DNA of 64,000 nt from Argentina anserina (Eukaryota > Streptophyta > Magnoliopsida > Rosales > Rosaceae), in NCBI RefSeq assembly GCF_933775445.1, contig NC_065877.1:22010001-22074000 (forward strand), in the 5' to 3' direction. Made by a program: the position numbers and the translations under genes. Under the pieces are notes generated by a model. That model did no database searches, was not told the DNA's origin, and was given only the letters and a program-made list of their open reading frames with translations. Below, piece by piece: positions 1 to 10,790 of this stretch (its first letter is position 1; each line of letters begins with the position of its first letter).

Positions 1-1982
1 AAATACTTGAGCTCGCCAGGATTGATACGGATCTACAATCCTTGAGCTCAACTAGATTAACCTACGTGCAAAATTGCGACGCCACATCACATAATGGTGA
101 AGCCAACTAATGTGAGTAAATGTTCTTATTGGAGACCAGCATCCAGATAGTCTGCTATATAGCAACTTTGACAAGCGATCTCTTTTTCCGCTAGATATGT
201 GGAATATCACTTTGATGAGACAGTCTTCCCGTCGTTAGGGGGAGATAAGAACAAAGAATGTTCAAGTGAAACGACATGAATTGTCGTGGTTTGTCCCCAC
301 TGTGTCTCATCTTGATCCTCACTATTGCACAAGTGATGATATCACAGATATTAGCTGCAAATAGGCTTGCAAGGTTCAATGTCCTAAGAAGAGGACATGA
401 CGCCACCCAAAAGGAATTGGGCATTGCGTTGCCACCATAGATGGTGGCATGTTGGCACCATAAAGTGGCATAAATGGTGTCATAGGTCGTGGCTCTCTAA
501 GGAAGAGGGGGAGACCACCTTATGTTCGATATATACTCGATTAAAGGAAGAAAGCTAGTTTGGCACAATTGGATCCATTGATCCATAATCTCAAATCCGA
601 CTCATAAGAATTCCTGGATTTTGGTTATCACTGGGGGACGCCTCAGATGTTAGAACAAATCCTTGAATATATAGAGATCTCTACCAAATACAAACCATAT
701 GAGGATGTAGGATATTGAGTCTTCATATCGAACCATACTTCGTTGAGAAATAACAACATAGTAATTTTGGCCCAATGGAAAGAAGCGATCCAGCATGAAC
801 TAAAATTCACTAACAAACAGATAGGTATTTGGGCAGGTAAAGCCGACACCGCAAGTGTAAACCCTATCATATATCTTTGTTAGGATGCGTATGAGAATTA
901 AGAATATAGACTCATCTTATGGCGCAAGGTCTCTCACAAACGCACTGGATACGACTACGAGGAAATATTCTTTTGTAATGGACCATAACGAGATATTCTC
1001 GTGATGGAAGTCATTGCACTCCACTACCTTATCAGTTTGGTAGTTTCCGAAAAACTGACAAATGCAGCTTATGGATGGTGAAATAAGGTATCTCTATGGG
1101 GATCGAAATTAATAGATATACATGAAAGTCATAGAACATACTTTATCCACTCAAGAAATGGTTCTAGATCACGTAGCGTTACAAAAGGAATTGAAACGTT
1201 CACGAAGTAAAATACTTGATTATGAATAGGGATCAGATGTGTTATGTCATTGCGTATTTAATATGGATTTGCAAAGTCTTTTGATGAACTAAAAAGATGT
1301 CGTCATTACAAATCCTAAGTCGAGAATAAAAAAGATCATTGGGAAGACACAATCTCAAAAGGGATCTTGAGGACTGTAATATTGATGATTAACCATCAAT
1401 CGGCTTTTAAGCACTCTAAATGTTAAAAGTGAGGCTTCCATAGCTCCCATGATCAGTCGAAGTCTTTAAAGATAGATATGTTTTCGTCTAAATGAAAGAT
1501 GACGAATAAGTGTCAGGAAATGAGATTCCCTATACAAGTGCAAAAACGCATTATTGCACTTAATAAAATGTACTTGACACGACATCTCATTCGCTGTATA
1601 GCTTAGCACTCACGCAACAACAATACCTAAATGATTATGTTTATACTCCCTATAAAGAAAAAAGAAAACGACATTATTAGAATGAATTATATTCATGTCG
1701 TTACACATTTGGCGTAAAGAAATACGTACCAAATAAGATGCATCATTAAATATGCAAAAGTTATCAAAACTCTCATGATTAATGTAAAGATCAGGGGGAG
1801 GTGCAGACATCAGGGGGAGTCTAGCACATATATGTTAATCTTAAATGAAATAGGTGCGTTGTGCTCTTTTCTCCTTCGACCAAGGTTTTATTTTCTCCCA
1901 TTGGTTTTTATTACTTGGCAAGGTTTTTAATGAGGCAACATCTTATGCACCATTATATCTTTAAACTCGGCACAAGGGGCAG
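1..1982 (+). pseudogene. Decayed Ty1/copia retrotransposon internal region
   Basis: Broken reading frames on the plus strand still spell copia polyprotein pieces in the expected order. Around 203-320 is the post-integrase stretch (YFDETVFPSLGGDKN, then an SHLDP-like motif). Around 505-525 is an RGRP-type basic motif. Around 770-830 is the start of reverse transcriptase (QWKEAIQHEL). Around 900-1090 are ARL-AQG-like and YLISLVVSEKL-like pieces. Around 1400-1500 is an NVKSEAPIAPM-like piece. Many stops, frameshifts and deletions separate them; the YVDD box and RNase H were not found. Two short purine-rich CAGGGGGAG motifs near 1793 and 1811 resemble the polypurine region before a 3' LTR. The left end lies outside the window. 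It is an old dead copy and encodes nothing functional. Confidence 0.8.
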
Positions 1983-2200
1983 TGTTGAAGGAAAAACACC
2001 ATTAGTGTGCCTTTGTTTAAGTAAATAAAGGAATAAGTTAATGACGTTTATGGTCAACGGATGTAACGGATCAATTACCATTATGTAGCCTTAATTGCCA
2101 TTGTAATTACCATTTATTTCTATTGTAATCTTGACCCCTATATAACATATATTTAAATTTCAGACGATGTAAGGTAACTACAACATTTATATTTAGATGA
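1983..2200 (+). mobile_element. 3' LTR fragment of the decayed copia element
   Basis: TGTTGAAGG begins directly after a GGGGCAG purine stretch, the usual position and start of a copia 3' LTR. A TATA-like CTATATAACATA follows near 2139. No matching 5' LTR is in the window and the right boundary is not clear; 2200 is an estimate. AT-rich sequence without recognisable features follows to about 2470. Confidence 0.6.
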
Positions 2201-2469
2201 AAATTTTTGATAAGATTTTTTGGTTTTTTTTTTCTAAAATAGAATATTATTTTATTAGGGTATAATCGATTTAAGGGGATATGTAAGGTAATAAATGTTA
2301 TTTTTCTTAGAGTATACATATCTTAATTAATACCATATTTAATACAATTATGTCGATTGTAATCTTTCTAGTGACAAATATGTCAAGATTCATTAATTTT
2401 TTATTTAATTAATTTATATTTATGATTAATTAATAACTATAATTAATTAATACAATTACCATATATGCA

Positions 2470-2560
2470 CCACACACACGTGTGTGTGTGTGTATATATG
2501 GTAATATATATATATCGCATGCGTGCACACACACACAGATATATATATATATATATATAC
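2470..2560. repeat. Compound CA/TG and TA microsatellite
   Basis: Runs of (CA)n, (TG)n and (TA)n alternate. The last TA run directly abuts the foldback element that follows, and a second TA run lies on its other side, so that element appears to sit inside a TA microsatellite. Confidence 0.85.
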
Positions 2561-2933
2561 AGTCTCTATCCAGAGTGAAGTTCCAATTTTGACACACTTT
2601 TCGGTCAATTTTTTTCACCATAAGCGATTCAATATTTATGTATGCTATTCAAGATCATCCATACAAAATTTCATCTAATTCGGACATCGTTAAGGTATTG
2701 AAATTAGATTAAATCAATGAATGAATTAAAACTGTTCAACGTGAACCGTTGTGTAAATCTCAATTTTGAAAGCTCAAACGATGTCCGAATTAGATGAAAT
2801 TTTGTATGGATAATCTTGAATAACATACCTAAATATTGAATCGTTTATGGTGAAAAAAATTGACTGAAAAGTGTGTCAAAATTGGAACTTCACTCTGTAA
2901 TTTCAGAGTGAAGCTTCACTCTGAATAGAGACT
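2561..2933. mobile_element. Foldback MITE inserted in a (TA)n tract
   Basis: The left end AGTCTCTATCCAGAGTGAAG is the reverse complement of the right end (CACTCTGAATAGAGACT, read inverted). The arms run about 2561-2691 and 2777-2933 and are nearly complementary over about 130 bp, with a spacer of about 85 bp. The right arm has about 26 extra bases holding a second copy of the CAGAGTGAAG motif. TA dinucleotide runs flank both ends. There is no coding capacity. Long arms and TA-tract insertion recall the Micron class of MITEs that target TA microsatellites; the superfamily is not settled. Confidence 0.8.
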
Positions 2934-3067
2934 ATATATATATATATATATATTTCAAGCATACTTTGTATGTATCTTATTTTATTATCGATACAAATAA
3001 ATCCGATATCAATGAAACCAAATCCATCCTTCGGCCGGTGGACCAAAATCATAACAGGTTTTAATTA

Positions 3068-3108
3068 ATTTGATATGATTTTCAGATGATTTGATATGAT
3101 TTTCAGAT
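3068..3108. repeat. Short tandem duplication
   Basis: The phrase TGATATGATTTTCAGATGA occurs twice in direct succession. Confidence 0.7.
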
Positions 3109-3175
3109 GAAAAGGTAAAACTCAATTGATTTTACCAGAACAACGACTATAGGTGAGAAATTAGGGTTAATGTAC

Positions 3176-3301
3176 TATACATCAATATGCTATACATCCA
3201 ATATTCGACGGTTGACAATATATATTATTTTTCTGACCCCACTCATAAAATAATATCGACTGTCGGATGTGAGATATATAGTATACATTGATTGATGTAT
3301 A
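3176..3301. mobile_element. Small palindromic MITE-like element upstream of CYP77B
   Basis: Arms of about 55 bp are imperfect reverse complements: TATACATCAAT at the left end, and the same read inverted at the right end. Both carry the inner ATCCRAYAKTCGAC-like motif. The loop holds TTTCTGACCCCACTCA. It lies about 500 bp upstream of the P450 start codon. No clear target duplication beyond TA. Confidence 0.55.
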
Positions 3302-3800
3302 TTAGAACTTTCGGATAAATTAGGGCAGTGCAGGGACGTAGATGCAGAACTGCAGATTATTTCTGTACTTAAATTAGCCCCACACACAAAAATAAAAAGT
3401 TCTACACACAATTGAGTGAGAAGGTCAGCATTAGCAGAGGTCCACGTGATTCTGCTTGAATGGTACAAGTCTCCCTGAGTGAAAGAAGGTGGCACTCATT
3501 GAATGGCCTTCAATGCATTGCTCACTGGTTTTGCCATGCTGGCCTTTGCAGTTAATTCATGTACTCTTACTTACCTATCTACTTAACTCTGTTCATCTAC
3601 TTAGTAGTGAAACAACAACGAGAAAGGTAATTCGGAAAAAATTAGGTGTACGTACTTCAACTTCAGCTCTGTATATATATCTCTCTCTGCTTCTATGAGT
3701 TGTATCTATATATGTATTCCCCCATCGAGCTTTAGCTTGATATCTATATATATATTGCTCGATATCTATATATATATTTCTCTTGTTTCAGTTGAGTGCA
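3302..3800 (+). promoter_or_regulatory. CYP77B upstream region
   Basis: Contains no long ORF of its own. TATA-like tracts occur at about 3671-3682, with a CT-rich stretch just after, and again at about 3742-3776. The first would place transcription start roughly 90-100 bp before the ATG. There is a CACGTG G-box near 3443. The core promoter choice is inference. Confidence 0.3.
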
Positions 3801-5336
3801 ATGGGGATGGACTTAATAGACGTGTTCATCCTCGTTTTGGGGGCCGTGTTTCTCCGGCTATGGTGGCGCTACTGCTCCGTCAAGGGAAAAGGAAAGAAGA
3901 ACCTTCCGCCAGGACCACCAGGCTGGCCGGTGGTGGGAAACCTGATTCAAGTCATCCTCGAGGGTCGACCCTTCATCTTTGTGGTACGCGATTTACGTAA
4001 AAAGTATGGACCAATCTTCAGCATGCAAATGGGACAGCGAACACTTGTTATCATCACCAGCTCCGACCTCATCCACGAAGGCCTCGTCCAGCGGAGTGCC
4101 GAGTTCGCCAGCCGCCCCTCCGACTCTCCCATCCGTCTCATCTTCAGCGTCGGTAAATGTGCTATCAACTCCGCTCACTACGGCCCTCTCTGGCGCACCC
4201 TCCGCCGGAACTTCGTGACGGAGCTCATCAACCCTACCAGGATCCGCCAGTGTAGCTGGATTCGTAACTGGGCGCTCGACTATCATATGAAGCGCCTCAT
4301 GTCTGAGGCCACGGAGAACGGCTGTGTGGAGGTGATGAGCAACTGTAGGCTCACCATCTGCAGCGTTCTCATCTGCCTCTGCTTCGGAGCGAAGATCTCC
4401 GAGGAGAGAATCAAGGTCATTGAGAGTATACTCAAGGATGTCATGATGGCAACCACACCGAAGCTTCCCGACTTCTTGCCACTGCTGACTCCGTTGTTCC
4501 GGCGGCAGGTGAAGGAGGCCAAAAAGCTAAGGACGAAACAGTTGGAGTGTCTGGTTCCGCTGATAAGAAACCGGAAAGCTTTCCTTGACGGCGGCGGTGT
4601 TGTGAACGATGAGATGGTGAGTCCGAGTGGTGCAGCGTACATTGACTCGCTGTTTGGGCTTGAAGTCCCCGGAAAAGGTAAGCTGGGTGAGGAAGAGCTC
4701 GTCACTCTTGTGTCTGAAGTGATCAACGCCGGGACTGACACAAGTGCTACTGCGGCTGAGTGGGCGTTGCTCCATTTGGTGATGAACCAGGAGATTCAGG
4801 AGAAGCTATATAAGGAGATTGTTGACAGTGTTGGGAAAGATGGGGTGGTCACCGAGAGTGACGTGGAGAAAATGACCTATCTCTCTGCTGTGGTTAAAGA
4901 GACTTTCCGGCGACACCCTCCGAGTCACTTTCTCCTCTCTCATGCGGCGGTGAAGGAGACGGAGCTCGGTGGCTACACTATTCCAGCTGATGCAAGCGTG
5001 GAGTTTTACACTGCATGGGTGACGGAGGATCCGGAAATGTGGAAGGATCCGGAAGAGTTCAGACCCGAAAGGTTCATCGATGGAGATGGAGTTGACGTGG
5101 ACATAACTGGTACAAAAGGAGTGAAGATGGTGCCCTTTGGAGCGGGGCGGCGGATTTGTCCGGCATGGACGTTGGGGACTTTGCACATAAACTTGCTGCT
5201 GGCGAGAATGGTGCAAGCCTTCAAGTGGTTGCCGGTTCCGGGTTCCCCACCCGACCCAACTGAGACCTTCGCTTTCACCGTGATCATGAAGAACCCTCTC
5301 AAGGCTGTGATTGTGCCTAGGGCACTGTTCAACTAA
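3801..5336 (+). CDS. CYP77B: Cytochrome P450, CYP77B-like (511 aa, single exon)
   Basis: Predicted haem-thiolate monooxygenase of the endoplasmic reticulum. It has an N-terminal hydrophobic anchor (about residues 4-22), then the proline hinge LPPGPPGWPVVGN. The I-helix oxygen-activation motif is AGTDTS (310-315), the K-helix ExxR is E367/R370, the PERF motif is RPERF (421-425), and the haem-binding loop FGAGRRICPA spans 446-455 with the ligand Cys453. The usual glycine after Cys-x is alanine here. The N-terminus MDLIDVF, the CPAWTLGTLHINLLLARM region and the DPTETFAFTV tail fit CYP77B rather than CYP77A. CYP77 members act on fatty acids (in-chain hydroxylation or epoxidation, linked to cutin); the substrate here is inference. 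The frame extends upstream only through non-ATG codons, so the first ATG at 3801 is used; the one at 3807 (MDLID) matches relatives equally well. There are no introns and no lesions. Confidence 0.95.
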   Translation: MGMDLIDVFILVLGAVFLRLWWRYCSVKGKGKKNLPPGPPGWPVVGNLIQVILEGRPFIFVVRDLRKKYGPIFSMQMGQRTLVIITSSDLIHEGLVQRSAEFASRPSDSPIRLIFSVGKCAINSAHYGPLWRTLRRNFVTELINPTRIRQCSWIRNWALDYHMKRLMSEATENGCVEVMSNCRLTICSVLICLCFGAKISEERIKVIESILKDVMMATTPKLPDFLPLLTPLFRRQVKEAKKLRTKQLECLVPLIRNRKAFLDGGGVVNDEMVSPSGAAYIDSLFGLEVPGKGKLGEEELVTLVSEVINAGTDTSATAAEWALLHLVMNQEIQEKLYKEIVDSVGKDGVVTESDVEKMTYLSAVVKETFRRHPPSHFLLSHAAVKETELGGYTIPADASVEFYTAWVTEDPEMWKDPEEFRPERFIDGDGVDVDITGTKGVKMVPFGAGRRICPAWTLGTLHINLLLARMVQAFKWLPVPGSPPDPTETFAFTVIMKNPLKAVIVPRALFN

Positions 5337-6046
5337 TTACCTAGTTTGGCTTCTAGTTAATTAATCTTTTGAATCAATTATGTTCTGAGTTTAATTATGA
5401 TCAGTACCTTACCTAGTTGATGTATGGTCATAATTGTTATGCCTAATCTGTGATAGATTATTAATTGTTGTTCGATACGATGATTGTGTTTGTTCCTCCA
5501 AAACCGCATTCTGCATGGACCTATTTTACTTGCACATGAAGTTTTCTGCATTACTACAGAATTTTCCTATTTTACTCACCTTTGAGCGATAATTAATATT
5601 AATTTGTAGTTGGTGACTTTGGTAAAGAAATGGGGCTACGGGTAACGTACTATAATTATGTGCCTTCAATTCTGTAGCTACTAAAGAAGACGTTTCTATT
5701 CTCATGCAAAAGAAAATATCAAAGATGTTTGTTTTCTTTTCATTAAAAAGATGAAAAGAAACGATGATGCAATTTTTCTAGGGTAAATCTGTATCTAACA
5801 AGTAACAAGGCATTGAAACATAAAATGGAATGACAGTGTTCCCAATCCAATATAATCTTTAATCTTTAATTATCTCATATATATATATATATATATATAA
5901 CAACCCTTTTCAGCAACAGACAATGATATGTTGGAAGTTGATATCATCATATCATAAACTAGTTCAAAGAGCTACTGCATGGGACTTGTGCTTGATATGA
6001 TAGGCTGAATGAGGAGTTACATATATGAAAGCCAATCCCTACTCAT
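5337..6046. other. 3' flank of CYP77B and intergenic DNA with (AT)n
   Basis: Presumed 3' UTR then AT-rich intergenic DNA. An (AT)n microsatellite lies at about 5877-5899. No ORF or repeat family was recognised. Confidence 0.5.
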
Positions 6047-6360
6047 GTTTGCGAAGTCGCGATAGGTTGGCTTCACAAAACACATGAACATAAAAGAAGT
6101 ATTTTCGGATTTCTCGGATACACTGTAGTTCCGACTCTTCAAATCCTGGGCAAACAGTACAACATTTGCAGGTTTTCACAGTTGATAAAATCCATTGTTC
6201 TCTGTTTGCGAAGTCGCGATAGGTTGGCTTCACAAAACACATGAACATAAAAGAAGTATTTTCGGATTTCTCGGATACACTGTAGTTCCGACTCTTCAAA
6301 TCCTGGGCAAACAGTACAACATTTGCAGGTTTTCACAGTTGATAAAATCCGTTGTTCTCT
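6047..6360. repeat. 157-bp perfect-phase tandem duplication
   Basis: Unit 1 (6047-6203) and unit 2 (6204-6360) both start GTTTGCGAAGTCGCGATAGG. By eye they differ at about one base (TCCATTG against TCCGTTG near the unit end). Apparent ORFs on both strands here repeat themselves and are products of the duplication. The unit's origin is not recognised. Confidence 0.95.
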
Positions 6361-6608
6361 GTCTGGGGGAAGACGTGCATGGAAATGAAATGAGACCACC
6401 AAACTAAGAGCGGGAATAAGTCATGAGAATAAAAAGAAAGGAACAAAACTAAAAAGATCAATGGATCGGAGTAGGTAGTGTGCGCGGATGTGTGATCATA
6501 ACATTAACATTTGGGTTTTCCTTGTGCTATTCTGGCATTTCTATCATAACCACACTATATTGTTGCACCAACCATTTCGCATTTTGACGCAAAGCAACTC
6601 ACATTACC

Positions 6609-6833
6609 ATGAAGTTGGACAAAAACAAGTTCCAGGAGCTGTGCCAATTTCAACTAAGGAACCTGGAATTGGAGAATCAGATTGATATGAAAAATAATGA
6701 GCTGTGCCAATTTCAACTAAGGAACATGGAGCACTGCAACATGAAGCTGCAGGACATGGTAATCACTAATCAAACTGTTGCAAATGCTAATTCCAATGAA
6801 TTTAGACTCTGTCCGGATGTTATAATGAATTGA
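6609..6833 (+). CDS. Small ORF (74 aa) with a duplicated QFQLRN segment
   Basis: Starts MKLDKNKFQELCQFQL. The phrase ELCQFQLRN occurs twice, 21 codons apart, because a DNA segment of about 30 bp recurs at 6636 and 6699. The polar, leucine-spaced character would suit a short coiled coil. No family was recognised, and it may be a fragment or a chance frame. No known domain, no clear promoter; it lies about 250 bp downstream of the tandem duplication. Confidence 0.25.
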   Translation: MKLDKNKFQELCQFQLRNLELENQIDMKNNELCQFQLRNMEHCNMKLQDMVITNQTVANANSNEFRLCPDVIMN

Positions 6834-7549
6834 TGATTTCACTACTCACATATGTTTTCAGCAAGTATATGGCATTCATTCACACTTCACACTCAATGTT
6901 AGTTAGAGTATGGTTTGTGGACTATTGTGTGCTTTCACTAGGAATCAAATTTCTAGAGGGAGAAGAGAATGTTAATTAAAAAAATAGCACTAGAGAATTA
7001 ACTAATAACAGCAAATAAGTTTCCTCTAACTCTTTTTCTGGCCAGGTACTTGTTATCGCCCCACCCCCAACAGTTTTTGATATTTACTTATTCAGTTAAA
7101 ACACAATAGGAATCAGAAAATCATGTTCCAGTAGGATCTAGTTTAATTTAGTGAGAAGGCACCATAGGGATTTATATGGTGGGGCATGTTAACCTCATTT
7201 TCAAGTTCCATGCCACCCTTAATATATAATCTCGGCCTAATCTTCTTGTTTTAAGTATTTCTCACCTTTCATGCATGTCTTTTAATTGTTTAGCCATCTC
7301 ACATGAACTAAATGCATGTCTTGTAAAAAAATAAGACACTAAAAGCACTGGAATTATGGAATGAAATCCAGTTATCACGATTCACGACAAGAGATTGAAG
7401 GAAAAACTAAGCAAGAAACAACTGTACATGATGATCAAATCTAATCTTGGCTATTAGAGCAAAATGGTTCCACCGAACCTTTGTTTTGTATATGATCATC
7501 CCAAGTTAGATTGTATATGATCATATTGCTTGTTTCAGGCGATAGTAGC
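6834..7549. other. Intergenic, downstream of the transporter pseudogene
   Basis: AT-rich, without long ORFs or recognised repeats. The part nearest 7549 is probably the former 3' UTR of the minus-strand transporter. Confidence 0.5.
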
Positions 7550-9596
7550 TTAGGAATACAACGTGTAGGTTTTTACTTTGATGATGATAGAATTTAGGGC
7601 AGCAAGGAGAGCACAAACCATCAGAGTAACGCCAAGAATGATACAAACCTGAAATATATAGGAAGCTATAATCCGAAGCTAGCATTCATAGATATAGATT
7701 AATTAAAGAGGATTGACAACACAACTAGGAAGCTTACCCAGTTTGCGCACCAAGACGTACTGAATGGTTTTGGTTTGTAGACGGCAAGCCACATGATGCA
7801 GGGAAGCTTCAGCACAGATAGATTGAGCAAAGTTTATCTACGTTTGATCGTTCATTTGCGCGCACAGATTAATTAATTAAGAGAAAATTTTCCTTACCAA
7901 ATATGTTGCTGGTGCGAAAGCGAATGCTCCGAATCCTCTGAATAATGCGAGAATGCCACCTAAGAAAGGGATGCTTATGGCGAAGAACATAGTAACGACT
8001 GCGGTTAAAAAAGGAGTAAAGATCAATTAGCATTATTAGATTAATTACCTTGCACTGGCCGGAGATAAGAACAGAGCAGAGGTTGTGCGTATTATGTGTA
8101 CGTACCAACATATATGTTTCGAGTAACAAAACGGAGAAGTAAGCTGGGTGCAAAGTTCATATTCTTGACCAAAAAGGTCTCAAGCATGTCAAACACGGGC
8201 ATTGCATATATCTGATAGCTTCCAATGACATGAATCACGACGAAGATGTTAGCACATGAAATTAGCCAAGATGGCTGATCATTCAACCAGATGAGGATAT
8301 TGTCTTCAGCAAAAATTCTGAAGCCAGAATACCCACAAAGAGCTACAGGGAAGTAGCATATAGCCACGATTAAGTATGCACAAAGTACTCCTCTCCACAT
8401 AGAACCCTTGGAAGGCTTCTCCGGCGTTGAAGGAATGGTTGCTTGGATCTCAAGAGCTACAATGTGACTACCATAGGCAAATGCTACTTCACCCAGTCCC
8501 GCTGAGAAGCCAGCAGCATTAGTTGTGGCTCCTTTGTAGCTGTAATCCACATCTGGTGCAACCAATCCTTTGGCGACTGATGAAGTTGCCCATGCAATAG
8601 TTAAGTAACTACAAACAAACATATGTATATGACTCTGTGTTATATATGGTTATCAATATATGTTGTATCGATCGATCAGGAAATTACTAATATATAAGTA
8701 ATAAAGAGAGAGGCTAGACCTTAAGGACGTGATTGCTGCTGCAAGTGAGATACCAGAAATGGAGTGGAAGTTGGGCAGATGGGAGAGCACAAAGTGAGAA
8801 GAAGCGAAAACCATAATCCAGTATGGAGTCCTGATATGGTTGCAGTTAGTACAAAGTACTTCATGGGTTTTCTTCAATGATTTTCCTCCTATGACCATAT
8901 GGAGTATGCAAACACCAATCTCAACAATTAGCTGTTGGGGCAGCACAACCCACAACCCCAGCTTGGGACCAAAGACATGTTAACCTAGCTCATAGTACCT
9001 ATTGAAGCGCTTCCCAGGCACCATTTCATGCATCTCAATCATTTGCAATAGTATGTATAGGGTGGTGACCCATGTAAAAATAAGGATAGCTACCGCAGGA
9101 CCCCTGTAAATAATGTTTGATATGTTAACATATATCAGTTTCATATAGGCGTCTATAATCCCAAAACCTATCCATTAATCAGATAATACATACCATCCCG
9201 TCTGTGCAAGGGCATAAGGAAGAGTGAGGACACCAGCTGCAACCATGGCAGTGACATTGTGGAAAGTCGAGTGATACTGTAATAACCCTAATTTTCAAAA
9301 CGATATTTGATTTGATTTGGATTCTATGAAATTGCGAATTTTAATTAGAATGAATGTGATTGGTAGCGACGTTATAAAACAAGAAACGGAAATGATCTCG
9401 GAACGTTTAATTAGAAAAACGTTACATTTCCGCAACGTATATATCGACTTTTATTCCGTTGCTCGGTTGCGAAAACTTCCTTCACGAAAGTTGTAGAGCT
9501 CGTCGATACGAGTTCGTGGATATGTGACGCGTTCTAATCGGACGACGTACGTAAAAGTTATTAACGTCGGAAGTTAGTTTCCGATTTGGAAACTAG

Positions 9597-9605
9597 TATA
9601 AATAG
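9597..9605 (+). promoter_or_regulatory. TATA box of the solo LTR
   Basis: TATAAATAG lies 320 bp into the LTR and is followed within about 40 bp by long CT-rich tracts (9642-9720), the usual layout of an LTR promoter and leader. A transcript from here would run antisense to the remaining 5' part of the transporter. Confidence 0.5.
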
Positions 9606-10140
9606 AGTATTTATTATTAGGGTTTCCCATAATTGGAAACTCTCTCTCTCTCTCTCTCTCCTTTCGGCCGCCTCTCTCCTTCTCTCTCTCTCTCCCTCCC
9701 CCGACTCACCCCTCTCCTTCAAGAAATTTCCCTCCAAGATCGGACGAACTCCGGCTCCGTGCTGCTCACCGCCGGTCGCCACTCCACCACAAGCTTGTCT
9801 GCATCCTCCCCGAAGCAAGACGCGCCTTCCTTCATCGCTGTGGATCGACACCGAGCTTCCCCCCTTCGAAGACTCCATCGCCGACGATCTCCTTATCCAG
9901 GCGGTCGTGTGCTACACCGCTACTTCCTATGGCATCGCGAGGTCCATCTCACCAAAACCCCAAGCTCGCCGCACCGCTCCTCACCCCGAGCCGAGCACGG
10001 CCGATCCGACGAGTTTCGGTGCATCCGAGAGATCGACTAGGTGAGGATTTAATTTTAATTGGTTGTGATGATTGATCGATTGTTGTAATTTTGGGATTGA
10101 AATGGAGTGATTTTGGAGAAGATCGGAGGAAGGAGGAGTA

Positions 10141-10400
10141 TGGTGAACACCGCCGCCTTAGGCGGCGCGTGTGGGAGCGTGTAGGGGTCTAGGGGCGACG
10201 TGAGGCCGTGGAGGGGGAAGGGAGAAGAAAAGGGAGGAATTTGGGGCGGCGGTGGCGTGCTACGCGCCGGCCTTAGGCACGGCGCGTGTGCCCCACGCGC
10301 TGCCACAGTGAGTGGCGCGTGACCGCCACGCGCGGCCTACCGGAGGTGGCGCGTGCACCCTACGCGCCGCCACGTGCGGCGGCGTGAATAGTGATTCCGA
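10141..10400. other. GC-rich block inside the solo LTR
   Basis: Repeated GGCGCGTG, CACGCG and GCCGCC words give a local GC content far above the AT-rich surroundings. It lies within the R/U5-like part of the LTR and is dense in CpG, so probably methylated. It is not an independent gene. Confidence 0.6.
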
Positions 10401-10422
10401 GAAGGGTATTTAGGTAATTTAC

Positions 10423-10790
10423 TTACGTACGATAAATGTAAATTTAATTTTACGTACGGTAAATGTAATTAAATTTTACGTACGGTAAATGTAATTAAAT
10501 GTTTCGTACGGCAAATGTAAATATAAATTACTTTCAGTAATTGTAAAAAGTAATTCGTAAAAGGTAATTTAGTAAATTTTATTTACTGAGTTTGTATTTA
10601 CATTTAAATATTATGTATACGTATAGAAACAGTATGTATACGTACAGAAATACGTAAATAGTACGTATACGTACAGAAATACGTATTACTTTGTGCATTT
10701 GTACAGTAATACATGAACAGCACTATGAATAGTGACCGTGAATAGTAACCGTGAATAGTAACTGTGAACAGTAGATTCGTAAAACCGAAA
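10423..10790. repeat. Short tandem repeats inside the solo LTR
   Basis: Four copies of a unit of about 27 bp with TACGTACGGTAAATGTAA (10423-10524), then copies of GTATACGTACAGAAA (about 10614-10690), then GAATAGTAACCGT-like repeats (about 10722-10790). Confidence 0.75.

Noticed and set aside
4283..5332. Several minus-strand ORFs of 82-152 codons
   Set aside because: Antisense shadows of the P450 gene, where GC-rich codons suppress stops on the other strand.
6039..6407. Overlapping ORFs of 70-87 codons on both strands
   Set aside because: They arise because the 157-bp unit is duplicated; the translations simply repeat and match nothing.
9561..10044. ORFs of 105-152 codons on both strands
   Set aside because: They lie in the CT-rich leader-like part of the solo LTR and reflect simple repeats; no recognisable protein.
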